From NCBI GenBank assembly GCA_017454565.1, contig JAFTCS010000083.1:1-7854 (forward strand): DNA of 7,854 nucleotides, written 5' to 3'. Below, piece after piece: positions 1 to 6,704 of the stretch (the first letter of the stretch is position 1; every line of letters starts with the position of its first letter). A model generated the notes under the pieces. That model saw only the letters and a list, made by a program, of their open reading frames with translations. It was not told the DNA's origin and searched no databases. The position numbers were made by a program, and so were the translations under genes. The stretch is from Clostridia bacterium (GTDB lineage Bacteria; Bacillota; Clostridia; Oscillospirales; Acutalibacteraceae).

Positions 1-80
1 ATAAACAACGTTTTCGGGGTACGTCAGGGGGGACTTTTGCGCAAAAGTCCCCCCTGACGTACCCCGAAAACGTTGTTTAT
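1..80. repeat. Perfect 80-base palindrome (40-base arms, no loop)
   Basis: Bases 41-80 are the exact reverse complement of bases 1-40, with the centre at TTTTGC|GCAAAA. Its core (GTCAGGGGGGACTTTTGC) and flank (CCCCGAAAACGTTGTTT) recur in diverged form at 6421-6472, so it belongs to a dispersed hairpin family. It lies 37 bases beyond the stop codon of the permease gene and could fold as a long hairpin at the 3' end of that transcript, though no T-run follows it. The palindrome begins exactly at the window edge, so its true left limit is unknown. A foldback assembly artefact at a contig end is a real alternative. Confidence 0.9.
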
Positions 81-117
81 CCCTTTTAGAGTTTCACGGA
101 TTCAGGGGTAGTATAAA

Positions 118-1251
118 TCACCGGCAGATAAAATATCCCGGCAGAACAACTATAGCAAAGAACAAAAGGCTGATTCCGGTGAAAACTAAAACAAATTTCC
201 TGCCCTGACCTGGATATTCCCTGACATAAATGCGGTAATTGATAACCGAAGCAAGAGAACCTATCAGGCTGCACAGTCCGGCGGTATCCAGACCATAGAG
301 CAGCGCGCCTGTATTGACCGCAAAAGGATACAGAACTATTCCCGCAGGCACGTTGGAAATGAGCTGGCTGAGGAGTATTCCCCACCAGTATTCGTTATTT
401 GCCACTGCCCCTTTCAGAAATTCCGATATGCCTTCATTTGATGCAATAGAAGATGAAAATATGAAGAAACACAAAAACGTAAGCAGCAGAATGTAGTCCG
501 TTTTAATGAGTATCTTTCTGTCAATGATGAAAACCGATACCGCTACCGCAGCCGCCACATACATCCACCATTCTGTGCGGCTGACTATGGTGACCAGCAC
601 CGCCGCAAATATTATCAGATAGGCTATTCTGCGCTTTTTTCCTTCCTTTGGCCATTCACCGGCAAAATCAGCGTCACTGAGTCTGGTTTTCTCTTTGATG
701 TTTTTTCTGTACATAACAAGTATGAACACCGCCAGCAGACCTGCCGACATTATCCATATCGGAAACATGTACTTCACAAAGTCCCATGCGGAAACCCCCG
801 ACCTTCCGAAGATAAACAAATTCTGCGGACTGCCGAACGGGGTAAGCAGCGAGCCTCTTATCGCCGCAATGTTCTCCATAGTTATCACAGGCAGTATGTA
901 TTTTTCCTTGTCACCTGCTCTGAAAAGAATGATGGTAAGCGGTACGAAAATGATAAGCGAAATATCATTGGTGACAAACATGGATGTAAAAAACACCGAG
1001 AACACTAAAAAGGCTGACAGACCCACCATTGAGTTTATCCTGCCTGCCAGGCGCAGCAGAGGTCTGAAAATATTTTCCTTTTTGAAACCCTCTAAAACTG
1101 TCAGCATCATAAAGAGCGTTCCCAGAGTTCTCCAGTCGATATACGAAAACAGCTCCATTGACGGCGGGGTGATAAACAGCGATGCTATTGCCGCCAACGC
1201 TGCCACAGTGAGCATGAGTTCTTTTTTCAGAAACCCAAGAATCTTTTTCAT
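118..1251 (-). CDS. ArsB/NhaD/SLC13-type (IT superfamily) membrane permease
   Basis: An integral membrane protein of 377 residues with about ten hydrophobic segments, probably a secondary transporter of an anion or a Na+/H+ antiporter; the substrate cannot be told from sequence. Family hallmarks are visible in two internal halves. The first has TNDISLIIFVPLT (about 94-106) followed by the re-entrant-loop motif TPFGSPQNLFIF (137-148). The second has SQLISNVPAGIVLYPF (295-310) followed by GSLASVINYRIY (331-342), with the expected Asn residues. A charged cytoplasmic loop lies at about 182-208 between the halves. The frame stays open to an ATG at 1287, but the ATG at 1251 is preferred: it gives MKKILGF leading into the first membrane segment, and GGGGA sits 8 bases upstream, while the two earlier ATGs have no ribosome binding site. 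It follows uvrC by 69 bases with no terminator visible, so read-through transcription is likely. The permease family is confident; the start is moderately so. Confidence 0.85.
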   Translation of the reverse strand: MKKILGFLKKELMLTVAALAAIASLFITPPSMELFSYIDWRTLGTLFMMLTVLEGFKKENIFRPLLRLAGRINSMVGLSAFLVFSVFFTSMFVTNDISLIIFVPLTIILFRAGDKEKYILPVITMENIAAIRGSLLTPFGSPQNLFIFGRSGVSAWDFVKYMFPIWIMSAGLLAVFILVMYRKNIKEKTRLSDADFAGEWPKEGKKRRIAYLIIFAAVLVTIVSRTEWWMYVAAAVAVSVFIIDRKILIKTDYILLLTFLCFFIFSSSIASNEGISEFLKGAVANNEYWWGILLSQLISNVPAGIVLYPFAVNTGALLYGLDTAGLCSLIGSLASVINYRIYVREYPGQGRKFVLVFTGISLLFFAIVVLPGYFICR

Positions 1252-1320
1252 ATAAGCGTTCCCCATTTTGTTATTTGATAAGATCATACATCAGACAGTA
1301 CTTAAACTCTGTTGAGAGGT

Positions 1321-3168
1321 TTATTCATCTGTGTCATTTTTCCTGTGGAAAGCATTGTATACCTCTTCGGCAGCGGGTCGGGTCATGCCCTTTACCTGTA
1401 ACAGCTCCTTGACCTCAGCCTGACTTATCCTGTCAATTGTCTTAAAATATGATAGCAGTGCCTTCGCCCTTTCCTCGCCAATGCCCTTTATACCCGTCAG
1501 CGTGGTAGAGAGGGCTTTTTTCCTGCGCTTTGTCCTGTGATAGCCTATAGCGAAACGGTGCACCTCGTCCTGTATGGTAGATACAAGCGTAAATGCCTGT
1601 CTTTTTGAGGTTATGCTTATCTCCCGCCCCTCATCGGTGATAGCTCTCGTCCGGTGCTTGCCGTCCTTTACCATACCGAAAAGAGGTATATCCAGACCGA
1701 ATTGTTCAAGCACAGGCCTTACAGCCGAGACCTGTCCCTTGCCGCCGTCCAGAAGTATAAGATCAGGCAGTCTGCCGAAGCCCTCGCCGCTGTCCTTCTG
1801 CCTGAAGTATTCCTCAAACCTTCGGGTGAGCACCTCATGCATAGATGCGTAGTCGTCCTGACCCTCGAAGCCCTTTATGGAGAACCGTCTGTAGGAGCTT
1901 TTGTACGGTCTGCCGTTCCTGAACACCACCATACCTGCCACATTCTCGCTGCCCATAAGATTTGAAATATCGTAAGACTCGATAAACTCCGGCGGTGCGC
2001 TAAGCCCCAGCAAGGACGCCAGCTCATCCAGAGCAGAAAGCTCCTGACCAAGGTGTCCGCGGCTCTGAGCAAGCTTTTCCGCTGCGTTGCTGCGGCACAT
2101 TTCAAGTATCTTCTGCTGCTCGCCCCTTTGCGGATAATTCAGCCTGACCTTTTTTCCTCTCAGCTCACTCAGCCAGTCCGAAAGCAGTTCTTCATCCTCC
2201 GGTGCCATGTCAAGCGTAAGTACTGGCGGCACAGTGCTTCTCATGCTGTAATATCTTCTGATGAACTCAGACCTTACCGCCGCACCATCGCTGTCTCTGC
2301 CCAGCTCCTTTATCAGAAAATCCTCTTTATCGTAAAGCCTGCCGCCCGAAAACCTAAGAACAGCAAAGCAGGCGTCATCACCTTCGGTCATCATTGCAAT
2401 AACGTCCTGCTCAGGCACAGACGCCGCCACGACCTTCTGCTTCTCGGTTATCCTCTTTACTGCGTTTATCCTGTCCCTGAGCCTTGCAGCAAGCTCAAAA
2501 TCAAGATTTTCGGCAGCACGGTTCATCTCGTCCGTCATTATCTTCACCGAGTCGCTGCCGCCCTTTTTCAGGAACTCCACCGCCGCTTCGACTCTTTCGG
2601 CATAGTCCTTCTGACTGACTCTTCCGCTGCAAGGCGCACAGCACTGTTTTATATAATAGTTAAGGCAGGGTCTTCCCTTTTTTGCGTCACGTGGAAACAC
2701 CTTGTTACACGAAGGCAGCCCAAACACCTTCAGCGCACCGTCTACGGCGCTTCTTGCGTACCATGCGCTCATATATGGGCCAAGGTATTCCGCGCCGTCA
2801 TCGGCCTTCTGCATAACGTGACTGATGGTTTTCCACTCGCCCTGTGAAATCCGGATATAGCTGTAGCCCTTGTCGTCCTTTAACAGGATGTTGTACTTTG
2901 GCTTGTGCTGCTTTATAAGGCTGCATTCCAGCACAAGAGCCTCAAACTCACTGCCGCAGAGGATATAATCGAAATGATCCACATTCTGCACCATCTGACG
3001 CACTTTCTCCTGATGGTTCTTCTGTGAGCCGAAATACTGACTGACTCTGTTTTTCAGTGCCTTAGCCTTGCCGATATATATTATCTCTTCCCTTTTGTTT
3101 TTCATAATATAAACTCCCGGACTGAGCGGGAGTTTCATTGCCTTCTCACGAAGTTCTGTTATATTCAT
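1321..3168 (-). CDS. uvrC: UvrABC excinuclease subunit C
   Basis: UvrC makes the dual incisions in nucleotide excision repair, acting with UvrA and UvrB in the cytoplasm. The 615 residues match the usual family length. Domains in order: an N-terminal GIY-YIG nuclease (GVYIMK at 18-23, IYIGKA at 30-35, R41, E81) for the 3' incision; four cysteines C154, C168, C176 and C180, whose last two spacings (8 and 4) match the iron-sulfur cluster site of E. coli UvrC; a UVR motif at about 207-241 (ENLDFELAARLRDRI) that contacts UvrB; an RNase H-like nuclease with D400 (ESYDISN), D474 (LLDGGKGQ) and H537 (DEVHRFAIGYHR) for the 5' incision; and a C-terminal helix-hairpin-helix pair (LTGIKGIGEERAKALL and LLQVKGMTRPAAEEV). 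The ATG at 3168 follows AGGAGA at a spacing of 7 bases. All key residues are present and the gene looks intact. Confidence 0.98.
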   Translation of the reverse strand: MNITELREKAMKLPLSPGVYIMKNKREEIIYIGKAKALKNRVSQYFGSQKNHQEKVRQMVQNVDHFDYILCGSEFEALVLECSLIKQHKPKYNILLKDDKGYSYIRISQGEWKTISHVMQKADDGAEYLGPYMSAWYARSAVDGALKVFGLPSCNKVFPRDAKKGRPCLNYYIKQCCAPCSGRVSQKDYAERVEAAVEFLKKGGSDSVKIMTDEMNRAAENLDFELAARLRDRINAVKRITEKQKVVAASVPEQDVIAMMTEGDDACFAVLRFSGGRLYDKEDFLIKELGRDSDGAAVRSEFIRRYYSMRSTVPPVLTLDMAPEDEELLSDWLSELRGKKVRLNYPQRGEQQKILEMCRSNAAEKLAQSRGHLGQELSALDELASLLGLSAPPEFIESYDISNLMGSENVAGMVVFRNGRPYKSSYRRFSIKGFEGQDDYASMHEVLTRRFEEYFRQKDSGEGFGRLPDLILLDGGKGQVSAVRPVLEQFGLDIPLFGMVKDGKHRTRAITDEGREISITSKRQAFTLVSTIQDEVHRFAIGYHRTKRRKKALSTTLTGIKGIGEERAKALLSYFKTIDRISQAEVKELLQVKGMTRPAAEEVYNAFHRKNDTDE

Positions 3169-3238
3169 TTCACTCTCTCCTTATCCCGGAAACGGTGAAC
3201 AAAGAATGCTGAGAAATCAGGGGCTTTCAGGGGCTCGC

Positions 3239-3290
3239 CTGTCATTGACAAAAACAAGCTCTCAAAGTTTATACATTTATTGAATGACAG
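3239..3290. repeat. Spaced inverted repeat between the lipoprotein gene and uvrC
   Basis: CTGTCATT at 3239-3246 and AATGACAG at 3283-3290 are perfect 8-base complements, 36 bases apart, just past the stop codon of the lipoprotein gene on the minus strand. The loop is long and no T-run follows the second arm, so it is a poor intrinsic terminator. It may be a weak RNA structure or chance. Confidence 0.3.
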
Positions 3291-3292
3291 CA

Positions 3293-4483
3293 TTAGTAAT
3301 CAATATTCAATATACATCCCGAAGTAGATACGGAGTAGGTAATGCCTCCGTTCACAAAATCAAGCTCGAATATTCTCTGACCCTCCACAAGCTCCTCTAC
3401 TGCTCTCTGCAGCTGGTCAGGTGTGGAGAACTTGACACTTATGGTGTTGTTTTCGCGCATGCGCTCTGCGGCGTCGCTGACATAGCGGAAATCATACTCA
3501 TCAAAATATAGTCCGTTATAATAGAAATAATTATATCTGATACCGCTGCACACCGGCTGAGGGCACGTCCTGTCGCTCACATGGGTATACGCTATATCGG
3601 CGTCTGATATAAGGAAATAATCGTAAGTCCTGCTGTCCACGCCGTTATCCGCCAGGGGGTCGTCCCAGGTAAGATCAATAAAATAATACTCTCCGTCAAG
3701 ACAGACATAGTTCCACTGGTGAGCGCCGGACTCGGTAAGCTTCGTACCGTTTATCCTGCCGCACTCTACTCCAAGGCGCTGCATAATAAGCTGGAAAGCC
3801 GCAGAATATCCGGAACACACCGCCTTATGCTGCACAAGACAGCCGTAGGCCGTAGATGCCACTATCAGTCCTTCACTGCTCTGAGCACCGGCAAGAACAT
3901 CAACGTCATAGACCGTATTGTCTATTATATAATCATGAACATATTTTACTATATAATAAGGGTCAGGCTGAGCCTTTGCCGTATTAACAATGCTGCTTAC
4001 TGCCGATTCCAGCTCCTGTTCTGCTATGTCAAGCTCGTCGGGATCATCAAAAAGGAGAGCCGGTTCGGCGTGGAACTGCACATAGTCTCCGGTGGTCTTT
4101 ACTGAATAGGTATAGTTAAAGCCGGTGCGTATATACTCCGGATGGTCATACAGCACCGCATAATAGGCCTTTTTGAAGTCATCATTGCCTATGTTCTCAA
4201 AGTCAAAGGAGCTTTGCTTGTGGTCAAGCATATAAATCAGAAGGTTATATATTTCCGTCTGAGCTTCCGTGAGTGTTTTCTTGTGGGAGTAGTCATACCG
4301 TTCCATTGTGTCGGTGACGGAATAATCCGGCGGAGTGACCCGTGAGGGCGTTCCGGATAAACCGTTCCATGATGATGACTGATCGTTACCGAACGGAAGC
4401 TCTATGCTTATCTTACAGCCGGTGAAAAGTCCCGCCGCCGCTATGCAGCAGAGAACCAATACGATGTGTTTGAATTTTTTCAC
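3293..4483 (-). CDS. Secreted lipoprotein with transglutaminase-like (cysteine protease fold) domain
   Basis: Probably a surface-anchored enzyme of 396 residues; the substrate is unknown. Numbered from the GTG start, residues 1-23 form a lipoprotein signal peptide: KKFKH, a hydrophobic stretch, then the lipobox LFTGC with lipidated C23. A Ser/Pro-rich stalk follows to about residue 55. An N-terminal region (about 70-165) contains AVLYDHPEYI, a pattern common in clostridial secreted transglutaminase-like proteins. The transglutaminase core carries a complete Cys-His-Asp triad: C223 in KAVCSGYSAAFQ, H255 in GAHQWNYV and D270 in YYFIDLTWDDP. A tail of about 80 residues follows. Such domains can cleave or cross-link peptides, and peptidoglycan-related or protease roles are both possible. 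The start is set at GTG 4483 because AGGAGG lies 9 bases upstream. The in-frame ATG at 4504 lies upstream of that site and lacks one of its own. Neighbouring genes do not indicate its role. Confidence 0.88.
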   Translation of the reverse strand: MKKFKHIVLVLCCIAAAGLFTGCKISIELPFGNDQSSSWNGLSGTPSRVTPPDYSVTDTMERYDYSHKKTLTEAQTEIYNLLIYMLDHKQSSFDFENIGNDDFKKAYYAVLYDHPEYIRTGFNYTYSVKTTGDYVQFHAEPALLFDDPDELDIAEQELESAVSSIVNTAKAQPDPYYIVKYVHDYIIDNTVYDVDVLAGAQSSEGLIVASTAYGCLVQHKAVCSGYSAAFQLIMQRLGVECGRINGTKLTESGAHQWNYVCLDGEYYFIDLTWDDPLADNGVDSRTYDYFLISDADIAYTHVSDRTCPQPVCSGIRYNYFYYNGLYFDEYDFRYVSDAAERMRENNTISVKFSTPDQLQRAVEELVEGQRIFELDFVNGGITYSVSTSGCILNIDY

Positions 4484-4492
4484 ACAGTCCGA

Positions 4493-4498
4493 CCTCCT
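4493..4498 (-). promoter_or_regulatory. Ribosome binding site that sets a GTG start
   Basis: AGGAGG on the minus strand, 9 bases before the GTG at 4483-4481. It lies inside the longer frame that begins with ATG at 4504, where it would be read as two Arg codons. This argues for the GTG start, which places the basic KK directly at the N-terminus of the signal peptide. Confidence 0.75.
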
Positions 4499-4595
4499 GA
4501 TCATATCATGCTATATATTCAATGAAAATTATAAATTCTGAGAGCCTGTCCTTTGTTACGCTGACCGGTGCGTGACCGCACTGAACTATTTCGCG

Positions 4596-4660
4596 CCAGC
4601 GTGACGCTGGACCCTATTTCGCGGTGATAGTTTACTCTGACCAGAACTAAACCGATCGCG
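4596..4660 (+). repeat. Hairpin-plus-tail repeat, forward copy
   Basis: Starts with the hairpin CCAGCG-TGA-CGCTGG (4596-4610), followed by linker ACCCTATTTCGCG and the tail ATAGTTTACTCTGACC...ACTAAACCGATCGCG (4627-4660). The tail matches the copies at 6530-6569 and 6644-6683 with only a few differences. The same hairpin recurs on the minus strand at 6771-6785. Confidence 0.75.
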
Positions 4661-4700
4661 CACAGGAGCTTAGTACCAACCGCGAGCTGCAAAGTTTCGC

Positions 4701-4746
4701 CTTAAGTAAACTATGAACGCGAACAGGGGAGCGCAGGCTCTGCGCC
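4701..4746 (-). repeat. Hairpin-plus-tail repeat, reverse copy with a different stem
   Basis: Read on the minus strand from 4745: hairpin GCGCAG-AGC-CTGCGC (4731-4745), linker TCCCCTGTTCGCG, then TTCATAGTTTACT. Linker and tail match the copies at 6474-6704. The stem differs from GCGGCA-AGC-TGCCGC at three consecutive base pairs, yet every pair stays complementary and the AGC loop is the same. The tail diverges after TTTACT. Confidence 0.7.
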
Positions 4747-4761
4747 GGTCACGCACTGCGC

Positions 4762-5835
4762 TCAGATAAGGTTCCTGCCCTCACAGTATTTGCAAAGAAG
4801 CATGTCTCCGCCAAGAGGACGGAAAATGCGCGGAAGGTATTCTTCGGTGTAGCTTATGCAGTTGGGATTGCTGCACCTGACGTTGTGGGTGTTCATTTGT
4901 CTTGGCATTGGCTTTCTGTCGGCATTTTCCAGCATTTTCATAATGAGCGCCATACGTGCATACATGCCGTACACAGTCTGGATAAAATATTTTGCGCGTT
5001 CATCATAGTCAACGTCCTCGGCTATTTCATCCACACGCGGCAGAGGATGGAGTATCTTCATGTCACTGCGCGCAAGAAGCATCTTTTCGCGGTCAAGAAC
5101 AAACACGCCTTTTTGCTTTTCATATTCCTCATAGTTTTTGAAGCGCTCACGCTGTATCCTTGTCATATAAAGCACGTCAAGCTCCGGGATAGCCTCTGCA
5201 AGACTGCGGCACTCTGTATAGCGGCATCCGGAAGCATTCATAATATCCTTGATATACTGGGGAACAGTAAGCTCCGGCGTTGAAATAAGCACGAACCTGT
5301 TGCCCTTGAAGTGTGACATGGTTTTTATAAGCGAATGTACGGTTCTGCCGTTTTTCAGGTCGCCGCACAGACCTATAGTCATATTGTCAAGGGTACCCTT
5401 TTCATTGTAGAGAGTGACCACATCGGTAAGAGTCTGGGTCGGGTGCAGATGGCCGCCGTCGCCTGCGTTTATAACAGGTGCAGCCGAGTATAGTGAGGCA
5501 GCCTTGGCAGCGCCCTCAAGGGAATGCCGGATAGCGATTATATCGGCATAGCCGCCTACAACGGTAATAGTGTCTTTAAGACTCTCTCCCTTTGATACGG
5601 AAGAATTCTGAGGATTGTCAAAGCCGATTATACTGCCGCCAAGCCTGAGCATGGCGGTCTTGAAGGACATCTGGGTGCGCGTACTCGGCTCGTAGAACAG
5701 TGTCGCCAATATCTTTCCCCGGCACACATCGGAATATTCCTTCGGATCCTTCATTATCTCATTTGCTAATCCAATGATCTCCATAAGCTCCTCTGTAGAC
5801 AGGCTTTCAAGATCAATAACATGCTTTGTTTTCAT
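4762..5835 (-). CDS. pyrB: Aspartate carbamoyltransferase with a PyrI-like zinc tail
   Basis: Joins carbamoyl phosphate and L-aspartate to give N-carbamoyl-aspartate, the committed step of pyrimidine synthesis, in the cytoplasm. The 357 residues exceed the usual catalytic chain of about 305-310. Carbamoyl phosphate site: STRT (51-54), R103, and HPTQ (131-134). The loop lysine is K82 (SKGES). Aspartate site: GRTVH (163-167), TRIQ (225-228) and HPLPRVDE (263-270). All key residues are present. The extra C-terminal segment (about 306-357) carries C321-X4-C326 and C348-X2-C351 within CSNPNCIS and CKYCEG. This closely resembles the zinc subdomain of the regulatory chain PyrI, which docks on PyrB. 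The allosteric nucleotide-binding domain of PyrI is absent and no pyrI is in the window. AGGAGG sits 6 bases before the ATG. It lies 32 bases after the acetyltransferase gene, so the two are probably co-transcribed. No PyrR-type attenuator is visible. Confidence 0.96.
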   Translation of the reverse strand: MKTKHVIDLESLSTEELMEIIGLANEIMKDPKEYSDVCRGKILATLFYEPSTRTQMSFKTAMLRLGGSIIGFDNPQNSSVSKGESLKDTITVVGGYADIIAIRHSLEGAAKAASLYSAAPVINAGDGGHLHPTQTLTDVVTLYNEKGTLDNMTIGLCGDLKNGRTVHSLIKTMSHFKGNRFVLISTPELTVPQYIKDIMNASGCRYTECRSLAEAIPELDVLYMTRIQRERFKNYEEYEKQKGVFVLDREKMLLARSDMKILHPLPRVDEIAEDVDYDERAKYFIQTVYGMYARMALIMKMLENADRKPMPRQMNTHNVRCSNPNCISYTEEYLPRIFRPLGGDMLLCKYCEGRNLI

Positions 5836-5867
5836 AACCTTCCTCCTTGTGATCGGCTCCCGAACGG

Positions 5868-6395
5868 TCAGTCAATGTCCATCTCGTACAGACATTCCGT
5901 TCTTTCTTCACGGGAGCTGCGGTTTTTTCTTCCTCCGTAGGTCTTTGTACAGACCATGCCCAGCTTTTCCATAGCCCTCAGCGACGCCTTGTTTTCAGCG
6001 TCGGCATGGCCGATGAAATGGGTAACGCCGTATTTTTCACGAACGTATGCGATCAGGGCTGCGGCGGCCTCCACAGCGTAACCGTGACCCCAGAAGCGCT
6101 TGTTGATTATCCAGCCGAGCTCGCCAACCATGCCGTTTTCCAGAAATTCAATGCTCACATTCCCGATATGAATGTCATCAAGCATAACAGCCGACTCAAG
6201 ATATTCGGGCTTTTCCTTTTTCCACTGCCATTCGCATTTTACAAGGTAGTCCATTACCTCTTTTTCGTCATCACAGGGAAGATAGCACATCATTCTGGCA
6301 TTTTCCGGGTCAAGCGAAAAGATGCATGCACTTTCAAAATGCTTTACAGTAAGCGGCTCCAGCATAAGCCGCGCAGTTCTTATTCTCATAGTCAT
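5868..6395 (-). CDS. GNAT family N-acetyltransferase (RimJ/RimL-like)
   Basis: A cytoplasmic acetyl-CoA-dependent N-acetyltransferase of 175 residues, the normal length for the RimJ/RimL-like branch. The acceptor could be a protein N-terminus or a small molecule and cannot be told here. Visible features: RTARLMLEPLTVKHF at the N-terminus, typical of this branch; the acetyl-CoA pyrophosphate loop in GWIINKRFWGHGYA (94-107, with R100, G103, G105); and NKASLRAMEKLGM (135-147), with the Asn and the helix seen in most members. The start chosen is the ATG at 6395, with GGGGG 7 bases upstream; a second ATG at 6389 is possible. The frame stays open for 116 more codons upstream to an ATG at 6743, but that part translates intergenic repeats and is rich in Arg, Ala and Gln, unlike the family. 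It is followed 32 bases later by pyrB. Confidence 0.88.
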   Translation of the reverse strand: MTMRIRTARLMLEPLTVKHFESACIFSLDPENARMMCYLPCDDEKEVMDYLVKCEWQWKKEKPEYLESAVMLDDIHIGNVSIEFLENGMVGELGWIINKRFWGHGYAVEAAAALIAYVREKYGVTHFIGHADAENKASLRAMEKLGMVCTKTYGGRKNRSSREERTECLYEMDID

Positions 6396-6402
6396 ATCAA
6401 TT

Positions 6403-6407
6403 CCCCC
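6403..6407 (-). promoter_or_regulatory. Weak ribosome binding site of the acetyltransferase gene
   Basis: GGGGG on the minus strand, 7 bases before the ATG at 6395. It is a weak match to AGGAGG but the only candidate, and it supports this start over the upstream extension. It can also pair with the CCCCC at 6425-6429 on the same transcript. Confidence 0.45.
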
Positions 6408-6420
6408 AGCGTGACACTTG

Positions 6421-6472
6421 GTCAGGGGGACTTTTGCGGAAAAGTCCCCCCGACACCCCCGAAAACGCTGTT
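6421..6472. repeat. Diverged second copy of the GGGGGACTTTTGC hairpin family
   Basis: GGGGGACTTTT (6425-6435) and AAAAGTCCCCC (6440-6450) form an 11-bp stem around a GCGG loop. It is followed by CCCCCGAAAACGCTGTT (6456-6472). This matches the right half of the palindrome at 1-80 with a few changes. Here the left flank does not mirror the right flank, unlike the perfect copy. It lies directly upstream of the acetyltransferase gene. A degraded copy of the CCAGCGTGACGCTGG hairpin (CCAGCGTGACACTTGG, 6406-6421) abuts it. Confidence 0.75.
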
Positions 6473-6473
6473 C

Positions 6474-6704
6474 GCGGCGGTAAGCTGCCGCTCCCCTGTT
6501 CGCGGCGGCAAGCTGCCGCTCCCCTGTTCGCGTTAATAGTTTACTCTGACCAATACTAAACCGATCGCGGCTGATACCTCTTTCTGTGCGGCGGCAAGCT
6601 GCCGCATCCCTGTTCGCGGCGGCAAGCTGCCGCTCCCCAGTTCGCGTTAATAGTTTATTCTGACCAATACTAAACCGATCGCGGCTGATACTTCTTTCTG
6701 TGCG
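6474..6704 (+). repeat. 114-bp tandem duplication of hairpin-plus-tail repeats
   Basis: Two units, 6474-6587 and 6588-6701, differ at 6 of 114 positions by my count. Each unit holds two 28-base hairpin modules (GCGGCA-AGC-TGCCGC followed by TCCCCTGTTC or a near match) at 6474, 6502, 6588 and 6616. Each pair is followed by the tail GCGTTAATAGTTTACT...ACTAAACCGATCGCG and a CTGATAC...TTTCTGT extension (6530-6590 and 6644-6704, 59 of 61 identical). The tail matches the copy at 4620-4660. No gene is supported here, although the minus strand is open in one frame. Confidence 0.9.

Larger units (their letters stand above)
4566..4758. repeat. Nested inverted-repeat element between pyrB and the lipoprotein gene (MITE-like)
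   Basis: Fills most of the 278-base gap between pyrB and the lipoprotein gene. The outer arms GTGCGTGACCG (4568-4578) and CGGTCACGCAC (4746-4756) are perfect 11-base complements. Inner arms TCGCG/CGCGA (4619-4623 with 4718-4722) and ATAGTTTACT/AGTAAACTAT (4627-4636 with 4705-4714) are also perfect. The halves are two copies of the same hairpin-plus-tail repeat facing each other. The right end stops 3 bases from the pyrB stop codon, so the element would lie in the pyrB 3' untranslated region. No coding frame of note is inside. Nothing resembling a canonical terminator with a T-run was seen here. Confidence 0.7.

Noticed and set aside
695..1255. Plus-strand open frame of 186 codons opposite the permease gene
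   Set aside because: It is the shadow of a membrane protein gene that has clear family motifs on the minus strand.
1252..1320. Terminator or promoter between uvrC and the permease gene
   Set aside because: No stem followed by a T-run is visible. A TATGAT on the minus strand lacks a -35 partner.
2053..2847. Long plus-strand open frame of 264 codons opposite uvrC
   Set aside because: It lies entirely within the well-supported uvrC gene on the other strand, has no recognisable domain, and is explained by the codon pattern of uvrC.
3245..3275. TTGACA followed by TATACA on the plus strand near the end of the lipoprotein gene
   Set aside because: The spacing is 19 bases, the -10 match is weak, and no plus-strand gene lies downstream. 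It also overlaps an inverted repeat.
4528..4533. TATAAT on the minus strand upstream of the lipoprotein gene
   Set aside because: It is a good -10 match in a plausible place, but the position 17 bases upstream reads ACAAAG and is not a -35 box. It is not strong enough to call a promoter.
4885..5283. Plus-strand open frame of 132 codons opposite pyrB
   Set aside because: It is fully covered by pyrB, whose active-site residues are all present on the minus strand.
6474..6704. CRISPR array
   Set aside because: The repeats are directly adjacent or spaced by conserved tails, with no unique spacers and no cas genes nearby.
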